Shown: positions 1 through 9,220, counted from the first letter of the stretch. The stretch is 64,000 nt of DNA from an uncultured Salinisphaerales bacterium (GCA_913055805.1 CAJXLF010000002.1:372001-436000), one strand, 5' to 3'. Made by a program: numbers and translations. The notes: generated by a model from the sequence alone, not told the origin.

Positions 1-376
1 ACCGACCCGGCGGTACGGACACGGCCGGCAGCTCCAGTGGATTTTCCCTGATCGCCAGACCCACAGCCTGCATAAGCAGTTTGCCTGACGCATCGTAAAG
101 GCTGGCGCCGACATAGCGAACCGTGCGTCCCGAACGTGTGACCTCGGCTTTAAGTGCCAGGCGTGCAATGGGAACCGGCTTATAGATTTCAACAGTAACG
201 CGGACGAAACGAAACCCGTCGCCCACTTCCTGCTCCATGGCCCGGGCCAACAATGCCGACGGCGGACCCGCATGCTGATGCCCAGTGCTCCAGGGTCCGC
301 GGGTCATAACCGTGGCCAGCCAGTCCTGCCCATCTGCCACAAAGAAGCTGTCCTGCGCCTGCTCGTCGCTCATCAT
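1..376 (-). CDS. Thioesterase-like (hotdog) protein, partial
   Basis: The reverse strand reads from ATG ATG at 376-371 through the left window edge, so only the first about 125 codons are present. Residues include GPWSTGHQHAGPPSALLARAME, then a strand rich in FVRVTVEIYKPVP. That pattern matches the N-terminal hotdog half of TesB-like acyl-CoA thioesterases (4HBT_3 type), which hydrolyse acyl-CoA in the cytoplasm. The overlapping frame with a GTG start at 383 is not the gene: it breaks at 189, while this frame stays open. The family call rests on sequence resemblance only and the substrate is unknown. Confidence 0.72.
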   Translation of the reverse strand, partial: MMSDEQAQDSFFVADGQDWLATVMTRGPWSTGHQHAGPPSALLARAMEQEVGDGFRFVRVTVEIYKPVPIARLALKAEVTRSGRTVRYVGASLYDASGKLLMQAVGLAIRENPLELPAVSVPPGR

Positions 377-461
377 TTGTCACTCATCTAATTGCCACCG
401 GGGTTTTTCAACGCAATTCGGCAGTCCATACTAATGCAGACCTAAAAGGGAGCCTATAAAG

Positions 462-866
462 ATGACAATCAGGATTTTCACCGCCACCGTTGCCGCCTTC
501 ATTTTTATTTTCGTGTTCGGCTGGGCCTTTCACGGCATTCTGCTGAAAGACATCTACGCCGGGCTACCGGCCGGACTGTACCGGCCCGAAGCCGGCATGC
601 AGGACTTCATCCTGTGGCTGCTGGGCGGTCAATTCGTGGTCGCGATTGCTCTCACTCTGCTGATTTCAAGGGCCGCCAACAACCAGGGTCTCAAGACAGG
701 CGCTTACTACGGTTTCATGATCGGCCTGCTGTCCGCCGGTTCGCAGATGGCCACCTACGCGCTGATGCCCATCCCCCTGGAACTGCTGGCCTGGTGGGTG
801 GCGGGCAGCCTGGTCGAAATGACCCTGATTGGCATGTTGATCGCTGATCTGGTCAAACAGGAATAA
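462..866 (+). CDS. Small integral membrane protein, unknown function
   Basis: 134 residues with about four hydrophobic segments: residues 5-28 (TATVAAFIFIFVFGWAFHGIL), about 46-66, about 82-104 and about 108-130. The start ATG follows an AGGGAGCC Shine-Dalgarno-like stretch. I recognise no characterised family. The adjacent downstream gene on the same strand is also a small membrane protein with a gap of only about 10 bases, so the two are probably co-transcribed. Inner-membrane location is inferred from hydrophobicity. Confidence 0.7.
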   Translation: MTIRIFTATVAAFIFIFVFGWAFHGILLKDIYAGLPAGLYRPEAGMQDFILWLLGGQFVVAIALTLLISRAANNQGLKTGAYYGFMIGLLSAGSQMATYALMPIPLELLAWWVAGSLVEMTLIGMLIADLVKQE

Positions 867-875
867 TTGCCGGCG

Positions 876-1232
876 ATGACACTGGGCCGCGCTTATCTGT
901 GGACGAGCGCCAGCCTGGCTGGCGGCGTCGCACTGAGCATCTACGAGCAGGACTGGGCGTGGTTTGCACGCAGCGGCTCACTGATCGTGATCATCGGCAT
1001 CCTGCTGACCTCCGCGCTGATCATCGAAGAGTTGCAACACATGCGCCATCGCAGAACGCGCGGCGACCAGGAGAGCTGGTCCAGTCATGACTGGGCGGAC
1101 GAGGCGGAAAATCATAAAAAGCTGAGGGCCGGAGAGGAAGAGTTCAGCGGACGCAGTCACGGGCTCTACCTGCTGGTGCTGGGCACCCTGGTCTGGGGTT
1201 TTGGCGATGTGCTGGGTCGCTTCTTCGTCTAG
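876..1232 (+). CDS. Small membrane protein, unknown function
   Basis: 118 residues from the ATG at 876; a TTG three codons upstream, directly after the previous stop, is the alternative. It has a hydrophobic segment near the N-terminus (residues about 28-48, SLIVIIGILLTSALIIEEL), a charged central stretch rich in Arg, Glu and His, and a second hydrophobic segment at the C-terminus (LYLLVLGTLVWGFGDVLGRF). The arrangement suggests two membrane spans around a cytoplasmic or periplasmic charged loop. No family recognised. It is likely co-transcribed with the gene at 462. Confidence 0.65.
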   Translation: MTLGRAYLWTSASLAGGVALSIYEQDWAWFARSGSLIVIIGILLTSALIIEELQHMRHRRTRGDQESWSSHDWADEAENHKKLRAGEEEFSGRSHGLYLLVLGTLVWGFGDVLGRFFV

Positions 1233-3013
1233 CGGCTCACCGGTAGTTGCACGCGGCGCCGCAAATCAGCGGCGGGCTCCTGCAACTCCGGCGAGGACAG
1301 CATTCGATGCCGCAGTTGCGCCGCATCCTCTCTCAGTCCCGAGCGCCACAAGGCTTCGTAGGCCAGTAACGCGAGGTCACTGGATTCAGCATCAGGCATT
1401 TCGGCCAGCTGCGACAGAGCCAGTTTGGCAGCCGGCAGAGGCTGATCCGTAGCCAGCAGTGAGCGCGCGGCATACTCGGCGCCCTGCTGGCGGATATCCT
1501 GATCCCCGCTGACCCTGGCCAGCTTGCCGCCGGCCAGCGCCACCGGCGCATGATAGCCCGCTGCCTGCATGTCTCGCAGCAGGACCAGTAAATCCTGCTG
1601 GCTGCTACGGAACCAGGCACTGAGATTGTCCAGGCCTTCGTTGAGGAAGCGGGTAGCGGCCGCTGGCTCGCCCAGCAACAGGCGTGCATGCACATCCAGT
1701 ACGCCATTGGCCTGGTCTGCAAGCGGGTCGGCGACCGGACCACGGCGTTGCCGCAACTCGCCTACCCGCACCAGATCGGCAATGCGTAACGCTGCGCGCA
1801 TGGCCGCGCGCTGCAAATCATCCGGCAAGTCCACAAAGCTGCGCTGCAGACGTTCACTTTCATTGAACAGCCACAGGGCCTGCTCCGCGCCACGACTTAC
1901 CCGTGGCAAAGCCTCCAGCAGTGTCTTGCCCGCTTCATCCCGAGCCCTCGCAGAACGTCCGCCCAGCACCAGAACGCTGGCCAGCGCCACCTGCTGCCCG
2001 GCCGGCTGCGAGGTTTGCAGAGCGGCTACCCACTGATTTTCGTAGTTGGCATCCAGACCCGCTGCAACGCCGAGAGAATGCCCCCATTCCTCATACGCAG
2101 CCCAGAGATCGTCCGCGTTCAGGGTAAACAGGCTGTCCTGTTCACTCCGGTGCACCGGTATGGAAAGAGCGCCAACCAGGGCATCCACCCGCTGTGCGTA
2201 TTGCTTCTTGCGGCCGGCGGCCCGCGCCAGGAGTATCAGCGCCCTGCGACGCTGCAGTGCGGAGGCGCCGTCGGTTTCCGCCAATTGCCGGGTGAGCGCA
2301 TAAACCTCATCGACACTGCCCGTATTCACCAGCAACTGCCCGGCCGCATAGAGTAAACGTCCATCGATACTGCGCTCTTCAAGCAGTTCGCTGACCGCTT
2401 CGGCATAACGCTCACGACGCATCAAACTGCGGGCATGTGCACGTAATGCATTGGCCGACTCCTGTGCCAGCAGGCTGGATGAAGGCCCGCTACCCTGCGC
2501 CTCGTTCTGCAAGGCATCCTGTCGGAAACGCCGCCAGGCGATATCCACGGCTTCATCATCCTGGGTGGCTGCATAGATCTGGATCAGCATCACCCGCCAG
2601 AGCTGCAGGCTGTGCATATCCCCTTCGGCCCACAAGCGGCGCTGTGCCAGCTCAAGCGCCACCTCGGTTTTCCTCAGAGCAAGATAGGCATGGACTGCCT
2701 GTATTTCCGCCCATTGCCTGAATTGACCTTCGGCATTGGCGGGCAGTGCATTATGCCGGGTGAGAATTTCGTTCCATTGTTCCAGCGAGCTATAGAGCGA
2801 AAAGCGCTGGCGTTCGAGCCGTTCCCATTGCGGGTAATCGGCAGACGACGATGGTTGTATGCGTTCGAGTTCGGCCAGCGCCAGTTCGTAGGCGCCACCA
2901 TGCTGCCATTGCCTTATCGCTTCTTCACCGTTGGCCCAGACAGCCGGCAGGAAAAGGGAAAAGACCAAAAAAAAGCGGACCTTCTTGCGAAGGCCCGCTC
3001 TTTTATTACGCAT
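1229..3013 (-). CDS. Exported TPR-like repeat protein, unknown function
   Basis: 594 residues. The N-terminus (KKVRFFLVFSLFLPAVWA, then NGEE) is a Sec-type signal peptide, so the protein is probably periplasmic. The remainder is almost wholly helical, with Ala/Leu/Arg-rich pairs such as AYELALAELERI, AVHAYLALRKTEVALELAQRR and YAEAVSELLEER, typical of degenerate TPR or solenoid repeats. No catalytic motif is visible. The first 16 codons are the same DNA as the intrinsic terminator of the rplS operon (2967-2999); an alternative TTG start lies at codon 16. The gene overlaps the convergent gene ending at 1232 by 4 bases. Confidence 0.72.
   Translation of the reverse strand: MRNKRAGLRKKVRFFLVFSLFLPAVWANGEEAIRQWQHGGAYELALAELERIQPSSSADYPQWERLERQRFSLYSSLEQWNEILTRHNALPANAEGQFRQWAEIQAVHAYLALRKTEVALELAQRRLWAEGDMHSLQLWRVMLIQIYAATQDDEAVDIAWRRFRQDALQNEAQGSGPSSSLLAQESANALRAHARSLMRRERYAEAVSELLEERSIDGRLLYAAGQLLVNTGSVDEVYALTRQLAETDGASALQRRRALILLARAAGRKKQYAQRVDALVGALSIPVHRSEQDSLFTLNADDLWAAYEEWGHSLGVAAGLDANYENQWVAALQTSQPAGQQVALASVLVLGGRSARARDEAGKTLLEALPRVSRGAEQALWLFNESERLQRSFVDLPDDLQRAAMRAALRIADLVRVGELRQRRGPVADPLADQANGVLDVHARLLLGEPAAATRFLNEGLDNLSAWFRSSQQDLLVLLRDMQAAGYHAPVALAGGKLARVSGDQDIRQQGAEYAARSLLATDQPLPAAKLALSQLAEMPDAESSDLALLAYEALWRSGLREDAAQLRHRMLSSPELQEPAADLRRRVQLPVSR
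2967..2999 (-). terminator. Intrinsic terminator of the rpsP-rimM-trmD-rplS operon
   Basis: On the minus strand AGCGGGCCTTC-GCAA-GAAGGTCCGCT forms an 11-bp stem with one G-T pair, followed by eight T residues. It lies 30 bases past the rplS stop and inside the signal-peptide codons of the next gene, so readthrough and translation of that gene may be linked. Confidence 0.85.
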
Positions 3014-3028
3014 GGGAGCAGGAAACGC

Positions 3029-3376
3029 CTAGGACAGCTTTTCCTTGATGCGGGCAGCCTTGCCGGTGAGGCCGCGCAGGTAATACAGCTTGGCGCGACG
3101 CACATCGCCACGGCGCTTGACCTGGATTTCGGCAATCTGCGGGCTATGTGTCTGGAACACACGCTCCACGCCTTCGCCATGGGAAATCTTGCGAACGGTA
3201 AACGCCGAATTCAGGCCGCGGCTGCGCTTGGCAATCACGATACCTTCAAAGGCCTGCAGACGTTCACGGTCGCCTTCCTTCACCTTCACCTGCACGACAA
3301 CGGTATCGCCCGGTCCGAATTCAGGTACTTCACTACGCAGCTGTTCTGCTTCCAGTTGTTCGATAACGTTAGTCAT
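3029..3376 (-). CDS. rplS: 50S ribosomal protein L19
   Basis: 115 residues, the usual L19 length. Diagnostic segments are [32 protein letters not shown] (split by me for length: [13 protein letters not shown] and [14 protein letters not shown]), [16 protein letters not shown] and [20 protein letters not shown]. The frame stays open 17 codons upstream, but the ATG at 3376 gives the standard N-terminus MTNVIEQLE. Its ATG overlaps the TGA of trmD by 4 bases (ATGA), indicating translational coupling. L19 sits at the 30S-50S interface. It is the last gene of the operon and is followed by a strong terminator. Confidence 0.97.
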   Translation of the reverse strand: MTNVIEQLEAEQLRSEVPEFGPGDTVVVQVKVKEGDRERLQAFEGIVIAKRSRGLNSAFTVRKISHGEGVERVFQTHSPQIAEIQVKRRGDVRRAKLYYLRGLTGKAARIKEKLS

Positions 3377-4170
3377 GATTCCGAACCTCGTTTTTCCGCC
3401 TGGTGCGAATCTTCCGATCCAACACACTCGTCCTGTAAATATTCCTCGATCATGGTCTTGAGCAAGGCATTCTGCTCATCATTCAAGGCCAGACCTTCCA
3501 ATAACTCCGGGCGCCGCAACCAGGTGCGCCCCAGCGCCTGCTGCAATCGCCAGCGACGTATAGCCGCATGGTTACCCGACAGCAAGACTTCGGGCACCTC
3601 ACCCAGTGCCGACTGCTCGGGCCGGGTGTAGTGCGGGCAGTCCAGCAGTCCTTGCGAAAAAGAATCCTGCTCTGCCGACTCTACTGCGCCCAGCACACCG
3701 GGCTGCAATCTCAGCACCGCATCCATCAGCACCATCACCGCCAGTTCACCGCCGCTCAGCACATAGTCACCGAGCGAAACTTCCATATCCACTTCAGCTT
3801 CTATGAGGCGTTCATCCACGCCTTCGTATCGGCCACTCAGCAACACCAGCCCCGGCAGTGCGGCCAGCTTTTCCACCAGCGGCTGCCTGAGCGGCTCGCC
3901 CTGTGGACTAAGATAGACCACCTTGCTGCCCTGTGGCGCGGCCTGGCGTGCATCTGCAATCGCTGCCTGCGTCGGCGCCGTTTGCATCACCATGCCCGGA
4001 CCACCACCATAAGGGCGGTCGTCCACGGTACGATGCCGGTCCTGCGCATAATCACGCGGGTTCCAGCACCGCAGGTCGGTCAGCCCTTGCGCCATGGCGC
4101 GGCCAACGACCCCGTAATTCGTGACCTGCTCCACAAAATCGGGAAACAGGGTCACTACGTGAATCTGCAT
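3373..4170 (-). CDS. trmD: tRNA (guanine37-N1)-methyltransferase
   Basis: 265 residues. TrmD methylates N1 of G37 in tRNAs reading CNN codons, using S-adenosylmethionine, and so prevents +1 frameshifting. The SPOUT knot region is visible: [13 protein letters not shown], then [15 protein letters not shown] and [16 protein letters not shown], followed by the C-terminal helical domain with HYTRPE. The ATG at 4170 gives the family N-terminus ([12 protein letters not shown]). It sits between rimM (18-base gap) and rplS (4-base overlap), the standard ribosomal operon order. Confidence 0.97.
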   Translation of the reverse strand: MQIHVVTLFPDFVEQVTNYGVVGRAMAQGLTDLRCWNPRDYAQDRHRTVDDRPYGGGPGMVMQTAPTQAAIADARQAAPQGSKVVYLSPQGEPLRQPLVEKLAALPGLVLLSGRYEGVDERLIEAEVDMEVSLGDYVLSGGELAVMVLMDAVLRLQPGVLGAVESAEQDSFSQGLLDCPHYTRPEQSALGEVPEVLLSGNHAAIRRWRLQQALGRTWLRRPELLEGLALNDEQNALLKTMIEEYLQDECVGSEDSHQAEKRGSES

Positions 4171-4188
4171 ATTGGGTACCTGACTTCC

Positions 4189-4716
4189 TCAGAAATCCGG
4201 ATCCCAGTCGACGGTTATTTCGGCCGTCGGCAAATCCACTTTCCTGATAACCTGGTCCATAACGAAGGGAATCAATCTCTCCCTGTCGCCGTCCACGACC
4301 AGCACATTATTGGCGCCGGTCTCCATCAGGCTCTTTACCTTCCCCAACGGCTGACCACTCTCGGTCAGCACGCTCAAGCCGATCAGGTCGGCCCAGTAGT
4401 ACTCGCCTTCCGGCAAGGCTGGCAGTTCATGCCGCCATATGCCGATCTGGGCGTTGGTCAGACTGGCGGCCTGATCACGATCCGCGATGGCATTGCCCTG
4501 TACATCGGCCAGCTGCGCAATCAGGGCCTTGCCCTGAGGCCGTGCCTGCAAAACCTCGTAGGTTTGCCAACGGCCCTGCTGTTCAAGTTGCCACAGTTCA
4601 TAATCCAGAATGTTGTCCATGGGACGGGTATCGGAATATATCCAGACCCAGCCCTTGACGCCGTATGGCGCCCCAACCCGCCCCATCAGGACGCGCTGGT
4701 CATCATTCTGCTGCAT
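4189..4716 (-). CDS. rimM: 16S rRNA processing / ribosome maturation factor RimM
   Basis: 175 residues from the ATG at 4716; an upstream GTG at 4740 would add 8 residues and cannot be excluded. RimM binds S19 and helps mature the 30S head. Family segments are VGAPYGVKGWVWIYS near the N-terminus, then EYYWADLIGLSV with LGKVKSLMETGANNVLVV of the PRC-barrel domain, and LIPFVMDQVIRKVD near the end. It is the second gene of the rpsP operon. Confidence 0.95.
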   Translation of the reverse strand: MQQNDDQRVLMGRVGAPYGVKGWVWIYSDTRPMDNILDYELWQLEQQGRWQTYEVLQARPQGKALIAQLADVQGNAIADRDQAASLTNAQIGIWRHELPALPEGEYYWADLIGLSVLTESGQPLGKVKSLMETGANNVLVVDGDRERLIPFVMDQVIRKVDLPTAEITVDWDPDF

Positions 4717-4770
4717 ACCTTGTACTACGCGGCGACGCACAGCCTGGACTGTGGCCGCATCAGCGCGGTG

Positions 4771-5364
4771 TTATTCCGCGCTCTTGTCCTTGTCTTCGCC
4801 CTCGGCTGCATCATCGGCCGCGGGGGCTTCCTCGGCAACCGCCTCGGTTTCTTCGCCAGCAGCTGCTTGCTTGGTTTCTTCTTCGGCAGAGGCTTCCTCA
4901 GCAGCAGCCTCTTCAGCCGGAGCCTCAGCAGCGGCTTCTTCAGCCGGAGCTTCCTCGGCCTCGGCAGCGGCAGCCTCGGCAGCGGCAGCTTCCTCAGCCG
5001 CTTTTTCTTCTGCTTCCTTGGCAGCTGCTTCTTCGGCAGCGGCCTTCTCGGCGGCAGCGCGCGCAACCTTGCGTTTGGCAGCTGTGACTTCGGACTTTTC
5101 TTCAGCCGACTTCAGCTTCTCGCCCTTACGCAGCTTGCGCACCAGACCGGCGACACGCTCGCTGGGCTCGGCGCCGTTGGCTACCCAGTAATCAACCCGT
5201 TCCAGGTCCAGGCGCAGGATTTCTTCCTCGCCACGGGCCATGGGATTGAAGAACCCGATACGCTCGATATAGCGGCCATCACGGCGACGGCGCTCATCGG
5301 CAACAACGATCTGATAAAACGGGCGCTTCTTGGCGCCAGCGCGTGACAAACGGATTTTGACCAT
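4771..5364 (-). CDS. rpsP: 30S ribosomal protein S16 with a long Ala/Glu-rich tail
   Basis: 197 residues; most S16 proteins have 80-90. Residues 1-85 are ordinary S16 ([47 protein letters not shown]). Residues about 86-197 are a low-complexity extension that begins basic ([16 protein letters not shown]) and becomes strongly acidic, made of repeated [11 protein letters not shown]-type units, ending [10 protein letters not shown]. The tail is in frame and precedes the normally placed rimM, so it is not obviously a frameshift. S16 is an early-assembling 30S protein. The tail is probably disordered and surface exposed; its function is unknown. Confidence 0.95.
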   Translation of the reverse strand: MVKIRLSRAGAKKRPFYQIVVADERRRRDGRYIERIGFFNPMARGEEEILRLDLERVDYWVANGAEPSERVAGLVRKLRKGEKLKSAEEKSEVTAAKRKVARAAAEKAAAEEAAAKEAEEKAAEEAAAAEAAAAEAEEAPAEEAAAEAPAEEAAAEEASAEEETKQAAAGEETEAVAEEAPAADDAAEGEDKDKSAE

Positions 5365-5504
5365 TGACTTCGGTCCACCTGTATTCGTTAAAAACCTGCG
5401 GAAAAGAACCCCGCAGCAGCCCAGGGCCCAGAAACAAACCGCGCATTGTACGGATTTTCCGGGAAAAGTGAAGGATTATCTGTGCTTTTTTGCCCGCGCC
5501 CCGG

Positions 5505-6881
5505 CTACTGCAATGGCGGCATTCCGGGCGGCATGCGTCCTTTCATGGCCCGCATCATCTTGGCCATGCCCCCCTTGGAGAATTTCTTCATCATTTTCTG
5601 CATCTGCCCGAACTGCTTGAGCAGACGATTGACATCCTGTACCTGGGTACCGGAACCGGCCGCAATGCGACGCTTGCGGGAGGCGCGAACCACATCCGGA
5701 AAGCGGCGTTCCTGGGGTGTCATGGAATTGATAATGGCCAGCATCTTCTTCATCTGGTCATCGCCAGCCTGCGATTGCATGGCATTGGGCATCTGCCCCA
5801 TGCCGCCCATCATGCCCGGCAACTTGTCCATGATGCCGCCCAGACCGCCCATCGACTGCATCTGCTGAAGCTGGTCACGGAAATCGGCCAGATCAAAACC
5901 ACGGCCCTTCTGCAGTTTTTTGGCCAGCTTTTCCGCTTTCTGGTGATCGATATTGCGCTCAGCCTCTTCAATCAAGCTCAGCACATCGCCCATACCCAGA
6001 ATCCGGGAAGCAATACGTTCAGGATGGAACGGCTCCAGCGCGTCCAGTTTTTCGCCCATACCCATGAACTTGATCGGCTTCCCCGTAACCTGGCGCACGG
6101 AAAGCGCGGCGCCACCCCGGGCATCGCCATCAACCTTGGTCAGCACCACGCCGGTCAGCGGCAGGGCCGCTCCAAACGCAGCCGCGGTAGCGGCGGCATC
6201 CTGGCCGGTCATGCTGTCCACCACAAACAGGGTCTCCGCCGGATTCATCGCAGCATTGAGCGCCTTGATTTCGGCCATCATCGCTTCGTCGATAGCCAGA
6301 CGACCGGCGGTATCCACGATCATCACGTCAAAAAAGCCCTTGCGCGCAGCATCCAGCGCCCGGCGGGCAATATCAACGGGCTTCTGATCGCCCGTACTGG
6401 GGAAAAATTCAACACCCACCTGCTCGGCCACGGTGCGTAACTGCTCAATTGCGGCCGGACGATAGACGTCGCAGCTCACCACCATGACCTGCTTGCCTTC
6501 ACGTTCCTTGAGATAACGCGCCAGCTTGCCGGTGGTGGTGGTCTTGCCGGCGCCCTGCAGGCCGGCCATCAGCACAACTGCCGGCGGCTGTGCCTTGAGA
6601 TCCAGCCCTTCTCCGGTTTGCCCGAGCAGCTTGACCATTTCCTGGTTAACAATGCCCACCAGCGCCTGCCCGGGTGTCAGGCTGTCGAGCACTTCCTTGC
6701 CCACGGCGCGTTCACGGATATCGTCAATGAACTGTTTGACCACGGGCAGAGCTACATCGGCCTCGAGCAGGGCCATGCGCACTTCACGCAGACTCTGTTT
6801 GATGTTGTCTTCAGTCAGCCGGCCCTGGCCGCGCAGGTGCTTGAGCGTTTGATTAAGACGTTCGCTGAGATTTTCGAACAT
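5505..6881 (-). CDS. ffh: Signal recognition particle GTPase Ffh (SRP54)
   Basis: 458 residues. It has the helical N domain, the NG-domain P-loop GLQGAGKTTTTGKLA at about residue 108, DTAGRLAIDEAMMAEI (G3), TKVDGDARGGAALS (G4 region), and a methionine-rich M domain at the C-terminus (LQQMQSMGGLGGIMDKLPGM, then MQKMMKKFSKGGMAKMMRAM). Ffh binds 4.5S RNA and signal sequences of nascent inner-membrane proteins and docks with FtsY. It is transcribed toward the rpsP operon across a 140-base gap, and divergently from the CcsA-like gene at 7012, an arrangement common in gammaproteobacteria. Confidence 0.97.
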   Translation of the reverse strand: MFENLSERLNQTLKHLRGQGRLTEDNIKQSLREVRMALLEADVALPVVKQFIDDIRERAVGKEVLDSLTPGQALVGIVNQEMVKLLGQTGEGLDLKAQPPAVVLMAGLQGAGKTTTTGKLARYLKEREGKQVMVVSCDVYRPAAIEQLRTVAEQVGVEFFPSTGDQKPVDIARRALDAARKGFFDVMIVDTAGRLAIDEAMMAEIKALNAAMNPAETLFVVDSMTGQDAAATAAAFGAALPLTGVVLTKVDGDARGGAALSVRQVTGKPIKFMGMGEKLDALEPFHPERIASRILGMGDVLSLIEEAERNIDHQKAEKLAKKLQKGRGFDLADFRDQLQQMQSMGGLGGIMDKLPGMMGGMGQMPNAMQSQAGDDQMKKMLAIINSMTPQERRFPDVVRASRKRRIAAGSGTQVQDVNRLLKQFGQMQKMMKKFSKGGMAKMMRAMKGRMPPGMPPLQ

Positions 6882-7011
6882 GGATATTTCAGACGGGAAT
6901 ATTCAGCCGGCGATGGTAGCACGACCAGCCGGTTTACCGTTGACATACGCCACCTGAAAGCAGCTGCTTCTTGCCGATCCGCTCCGACCTGCCCATCATA
7001 GGCAGTCTGCT

Positions 7012-7836
7012 ATGAATATCACGATTGAAACCCTACTGTCCGGCCTGGCATTTCTGCTCTACGCAGCGGGCCTGATACCCTTGCTGCGTGCCCTGCTGAG
7101 CGGTGGCACCTGGGGGGATTTGCCCCTGCTCAGCCGCTGGCTGACGGCGGCAGCCATTACCGTTCATGCCGCACTCCTGTACCTGTTGATTGCCCGCGAG
7201 CATGGCCCGCATATCGGTATTGCCGAGGCAGCCTCGCTATTCCTCTGGCAGTGCGCCCTGCTCATCTGGCTGAGCAGTTTCCGCTGGCCCCTGGGCTATC
7301 TGTTCCTGGCCATGATGCCGGCCACCGCCATTGCCAGCCTGGGCGCATTGGCCACGGAATCAAAGCCCGATCCGCACAGCCCGCTTACCTGGATTATCGT
7401 CCTGCATATTGTGTTGTCCATGCTCGCTTATGGCCTGCTGACGATCGCCGCGGTACAGGGGCTGGTGCTGGCTCTGCAAGACCGCTTGCTGCGCAACCAT
7501 GAACCGCAGGACTGGCTGCGCCAATTGCCGCCGTTGCAGAGTATGGAAAGAATTCTTTTCCAGTTCATGGCCGGCGGCTTTTTCCTGCTCAGCCTGACCC
7601 TGCTGTCGGGATTCTTCTTTGTGGAAGACATCTTCGCCCAGCATCTGGCGCACAAAACCGCCCTGTCACTGTTTGCCTGGCTGGTGTTCGGCATCCTGCT
7701 CTGGGGACGTTGGCGTTTCGGCTGGCGCGGCAAGACTGCAATCCGCTGGACTTTGGGTGGCTATTGTTCCTTGTTACTCGCCTACTTCGGCAGTAAAGTG
7801 GTGCTGGAAGTGCTGCTCGGCACCGGATGGCAATAA
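7012..7836 (+). CDS. CcsA/YpjD-like cytochrome c assembly membrane protein
   Basis: 274 residues with about eight hydrophobic segments spread through the protein. The C-terminal half has the conserved layout of the CytC_asm (CcsA/CcmC) family as seen in YpjD: a segment with HIVLSMLAYGLLTIAAVQG, then SGFFFVEDIFAQHLAHKTALSLFAW with conserved histidines, and a final helix LLLAYFGSKVVLEVLL. It is divergent from ffh, where ypjD-like genes commonly sit. CcsA proteins handle haem for cytochrome c maturation; whether this short homologue does so is not established. Confidence 0.85.
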   Translation: MNITIETLLSGLAFLLYAAGLIPLLRALLSGGTWGDLPLLSRWLTAAAITVHAALLYLLIAREHGPHIGIAEAASLFLWQCALLIWLSSFRWPLGYLFLAMMPATAIASLGALATESKPDPHSPLTWIIVLHIVLSMLAYGLLTIAAVQGLVLALQDRLLRNHEPQDWLRQLPPLQSMERILFQFMAGGFFLLSLTLLSGFFFVEDIFAQHLAHKTALSLFAWLVFGILLWGRWRFGWRGKTAIRWTLGGYCSLLLAYFGSKVVLEVLLGTGWQ

Positions 7837-7927
7837 TGGATCACATGAGGCTGGCCGGCCCCTGTTACTTGACAGCGCCCGGCCCAACCCTTACTAAATA
7901 ACTTCATTCTCAGAGACTTAAGACTCC

Positions 7928-9220
7928 TTGGACGATATCCCTTTACCGTACCTCTACGGACTTCTCGCTCTGTTGATCGTACTATCGGGCTTCTTCTCCG
8001 GCTCGGAAACCGGATTGATGACCCTGAATCGCTACCGCCTTAGACATTTGCAGCGCACGGGTCACCTGGGCGCCAAAAAAGCGAGCAAGCTGCTGGAACG
8101 TCCGGACCGTCTCATCGGCGTCATCCTTTTCGGCAACAACCTGGTCAACATCGCCGCGTCGGCCATTGTCACCCTGATCGGCTACCGCCTCTACGGCGAT
8201 CTGGGCGTCGCCGTGGCCACTGTATTGCTTACCGTGGTTATCCTGCTGTTCTCGGAGGTCACTCCCAAGACCCTGGCGGCCATTCATCCGGAACGCATCG
8301 CCTTTCCCGCGGCCTTTGTCTACCAGCCGCTGCTGCGCGTGCTCTACCCGATTGTCTTCGTCATCAACCTGCTGGCCAATGGCATACTCAAATTGTTCGG
8401 TGTCACCCCGGAACAGGCGGCCGAACACAGCCTCAGTGGCGAAGAACTGAAAACCGTGGTGTCCGAGGCGGGCGCCATGATTCCGCGGCGCCACCAGAAG
8501 ATGCTGCTGAGCATTCTGGATCTGGAAAAAGTCACCGTGGAAGACATCATGGTACCGCGCAATGAAATTGCCAGCATCGACATCGAGGACGATTGGGACG
8601 AAATTCTCCACGAACTTATTCAGAACCAGCACACACGCCTGCCTGTTTGCCGGGGCAGTATCGACAACCTGATCGGTATTGTGCATCTGCGGCGGGTGCT
8701 CAACCTGGTTGCCGACAATCAGTTGAACAAGGAAACCCTGTTGGCCCTGGCGCGCGAACCTTACTTCGTTCCGGAAGGCACGCCGCTGAACCAGCAGCTT
8801 GTAAACTTCCAGAACCAGCACCGCCGTATCGGCTTTGTGGTGGACGAATATGGCGATATCCAGGGTCTGGTCACACTGGAAGACATCCTTGAAGAGATCG
8901 TGGGTGAATTCACCTCCGAACCCTCCAATCGCACCAAGCACATCCTGCGTGAAAACGACGGCAACTTCCTGGTGGACTGCAGCCGCACGGTGCGCAGCCT
9001 GAACAAGGCCATGGGCTGGAAACTGCCGGTTTCCGACAGCGGACCCAAAACCATCAACGGCCTGATTCTGGAACATCTGGAAAACATCCCCGAGGCAGGC
9101 GCCACCATGCAGATTGGCGACTATTTGCTGGAGATTGCGGAAACCTCGGCCAACGCCGTCAAAACGGTGCGCGTCAAGCCTCTGGGCCGGCGCAAGGAAA
9201 GCGAAGCCAGAACCGCCTAA
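7928..9220 (+). CDS. CNNM/CorB-type (HlyC/CorC family) transporter
   Basis: 430 residues. DUF21/CNNM membrane domain at about 1-180 with SGFFSGSETGLMTLNRYRL and ILFGNNLVNIAASAIVTLIG; tandem CBS domains at about 200-330 (VEDIMVPRNEIASID, FVVDEYGDIQGLVTLEDILEEIVGEF); CorC/HlyC C-terminal domain to the end. This order matches E. coli YfjD (CorB), linked to divalent-cation (Mg2+/Co2+) handling. The start appears to be TTG at 7928, since the next ATG falls inside the membrane domain. The last 4 bases overlap the convergent radA. Confidence 0.92.
   Translation: MDDIPLPYLYGLLALLIVLSGFFSGSETGLMTLNRYRLRHLQRTGHLGAKKASKLLERPDRLIGVILFGNNLVNIAASAIVTLIGYRLYGDLGVAVATVLLTVVILLFSEVTPKTLAAIHPERIAFPAAFVYQPLLRVLYPIVFVINLLANGILKLFGVTPEQAAEHSLSGEELKTVVSEAGAMIPRRHQKMLLSILDLEKVTVEDIMVPRNEIASIDIEDDWDEILHELIQNQHTRLPVCRGSIDNLIGIVHLRRVLNLVADNQLNKETLLALAREPYFVPEGTPLNQQLVNFQNQHRRIGFVVDEYGDIQGLVTLEDILEEIVGEFTSEPSNRTKHILRENDGNFLVDCSRTVRSLNKAMGWKLPVSDSGPKTINGLILEHLENIPEAGATMQIGDYLLEIAETSANAVKTVRVKPLGRRKESEARTA

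Noticed and set aside
189-383. A 64-codon minus-strand frame at the left edge with a GTG start
   Set aside because: The adjacent frame from ATG 376 encodes a recognisable thioesterase and remains open to the window edge.
2612-3631. A 339-codon plus-strand frame
   Set aside because: Spans antisense of the TPR-like gene, a terminator and rplS; no start signal and no recognisable domain.
3568-5346. A 592-codon open frame on the plus strand across trmD, rimM and rpsP
   Set aside because: It is antisense to three clear ribosomal operon genes; the translation is Leu/Ser/His-rich shadow sequence.
7982-9076. A 364-codon minus-strand frame
   Set aside because: It lies inside the CorB-like gene in antisense and has no family motifs.
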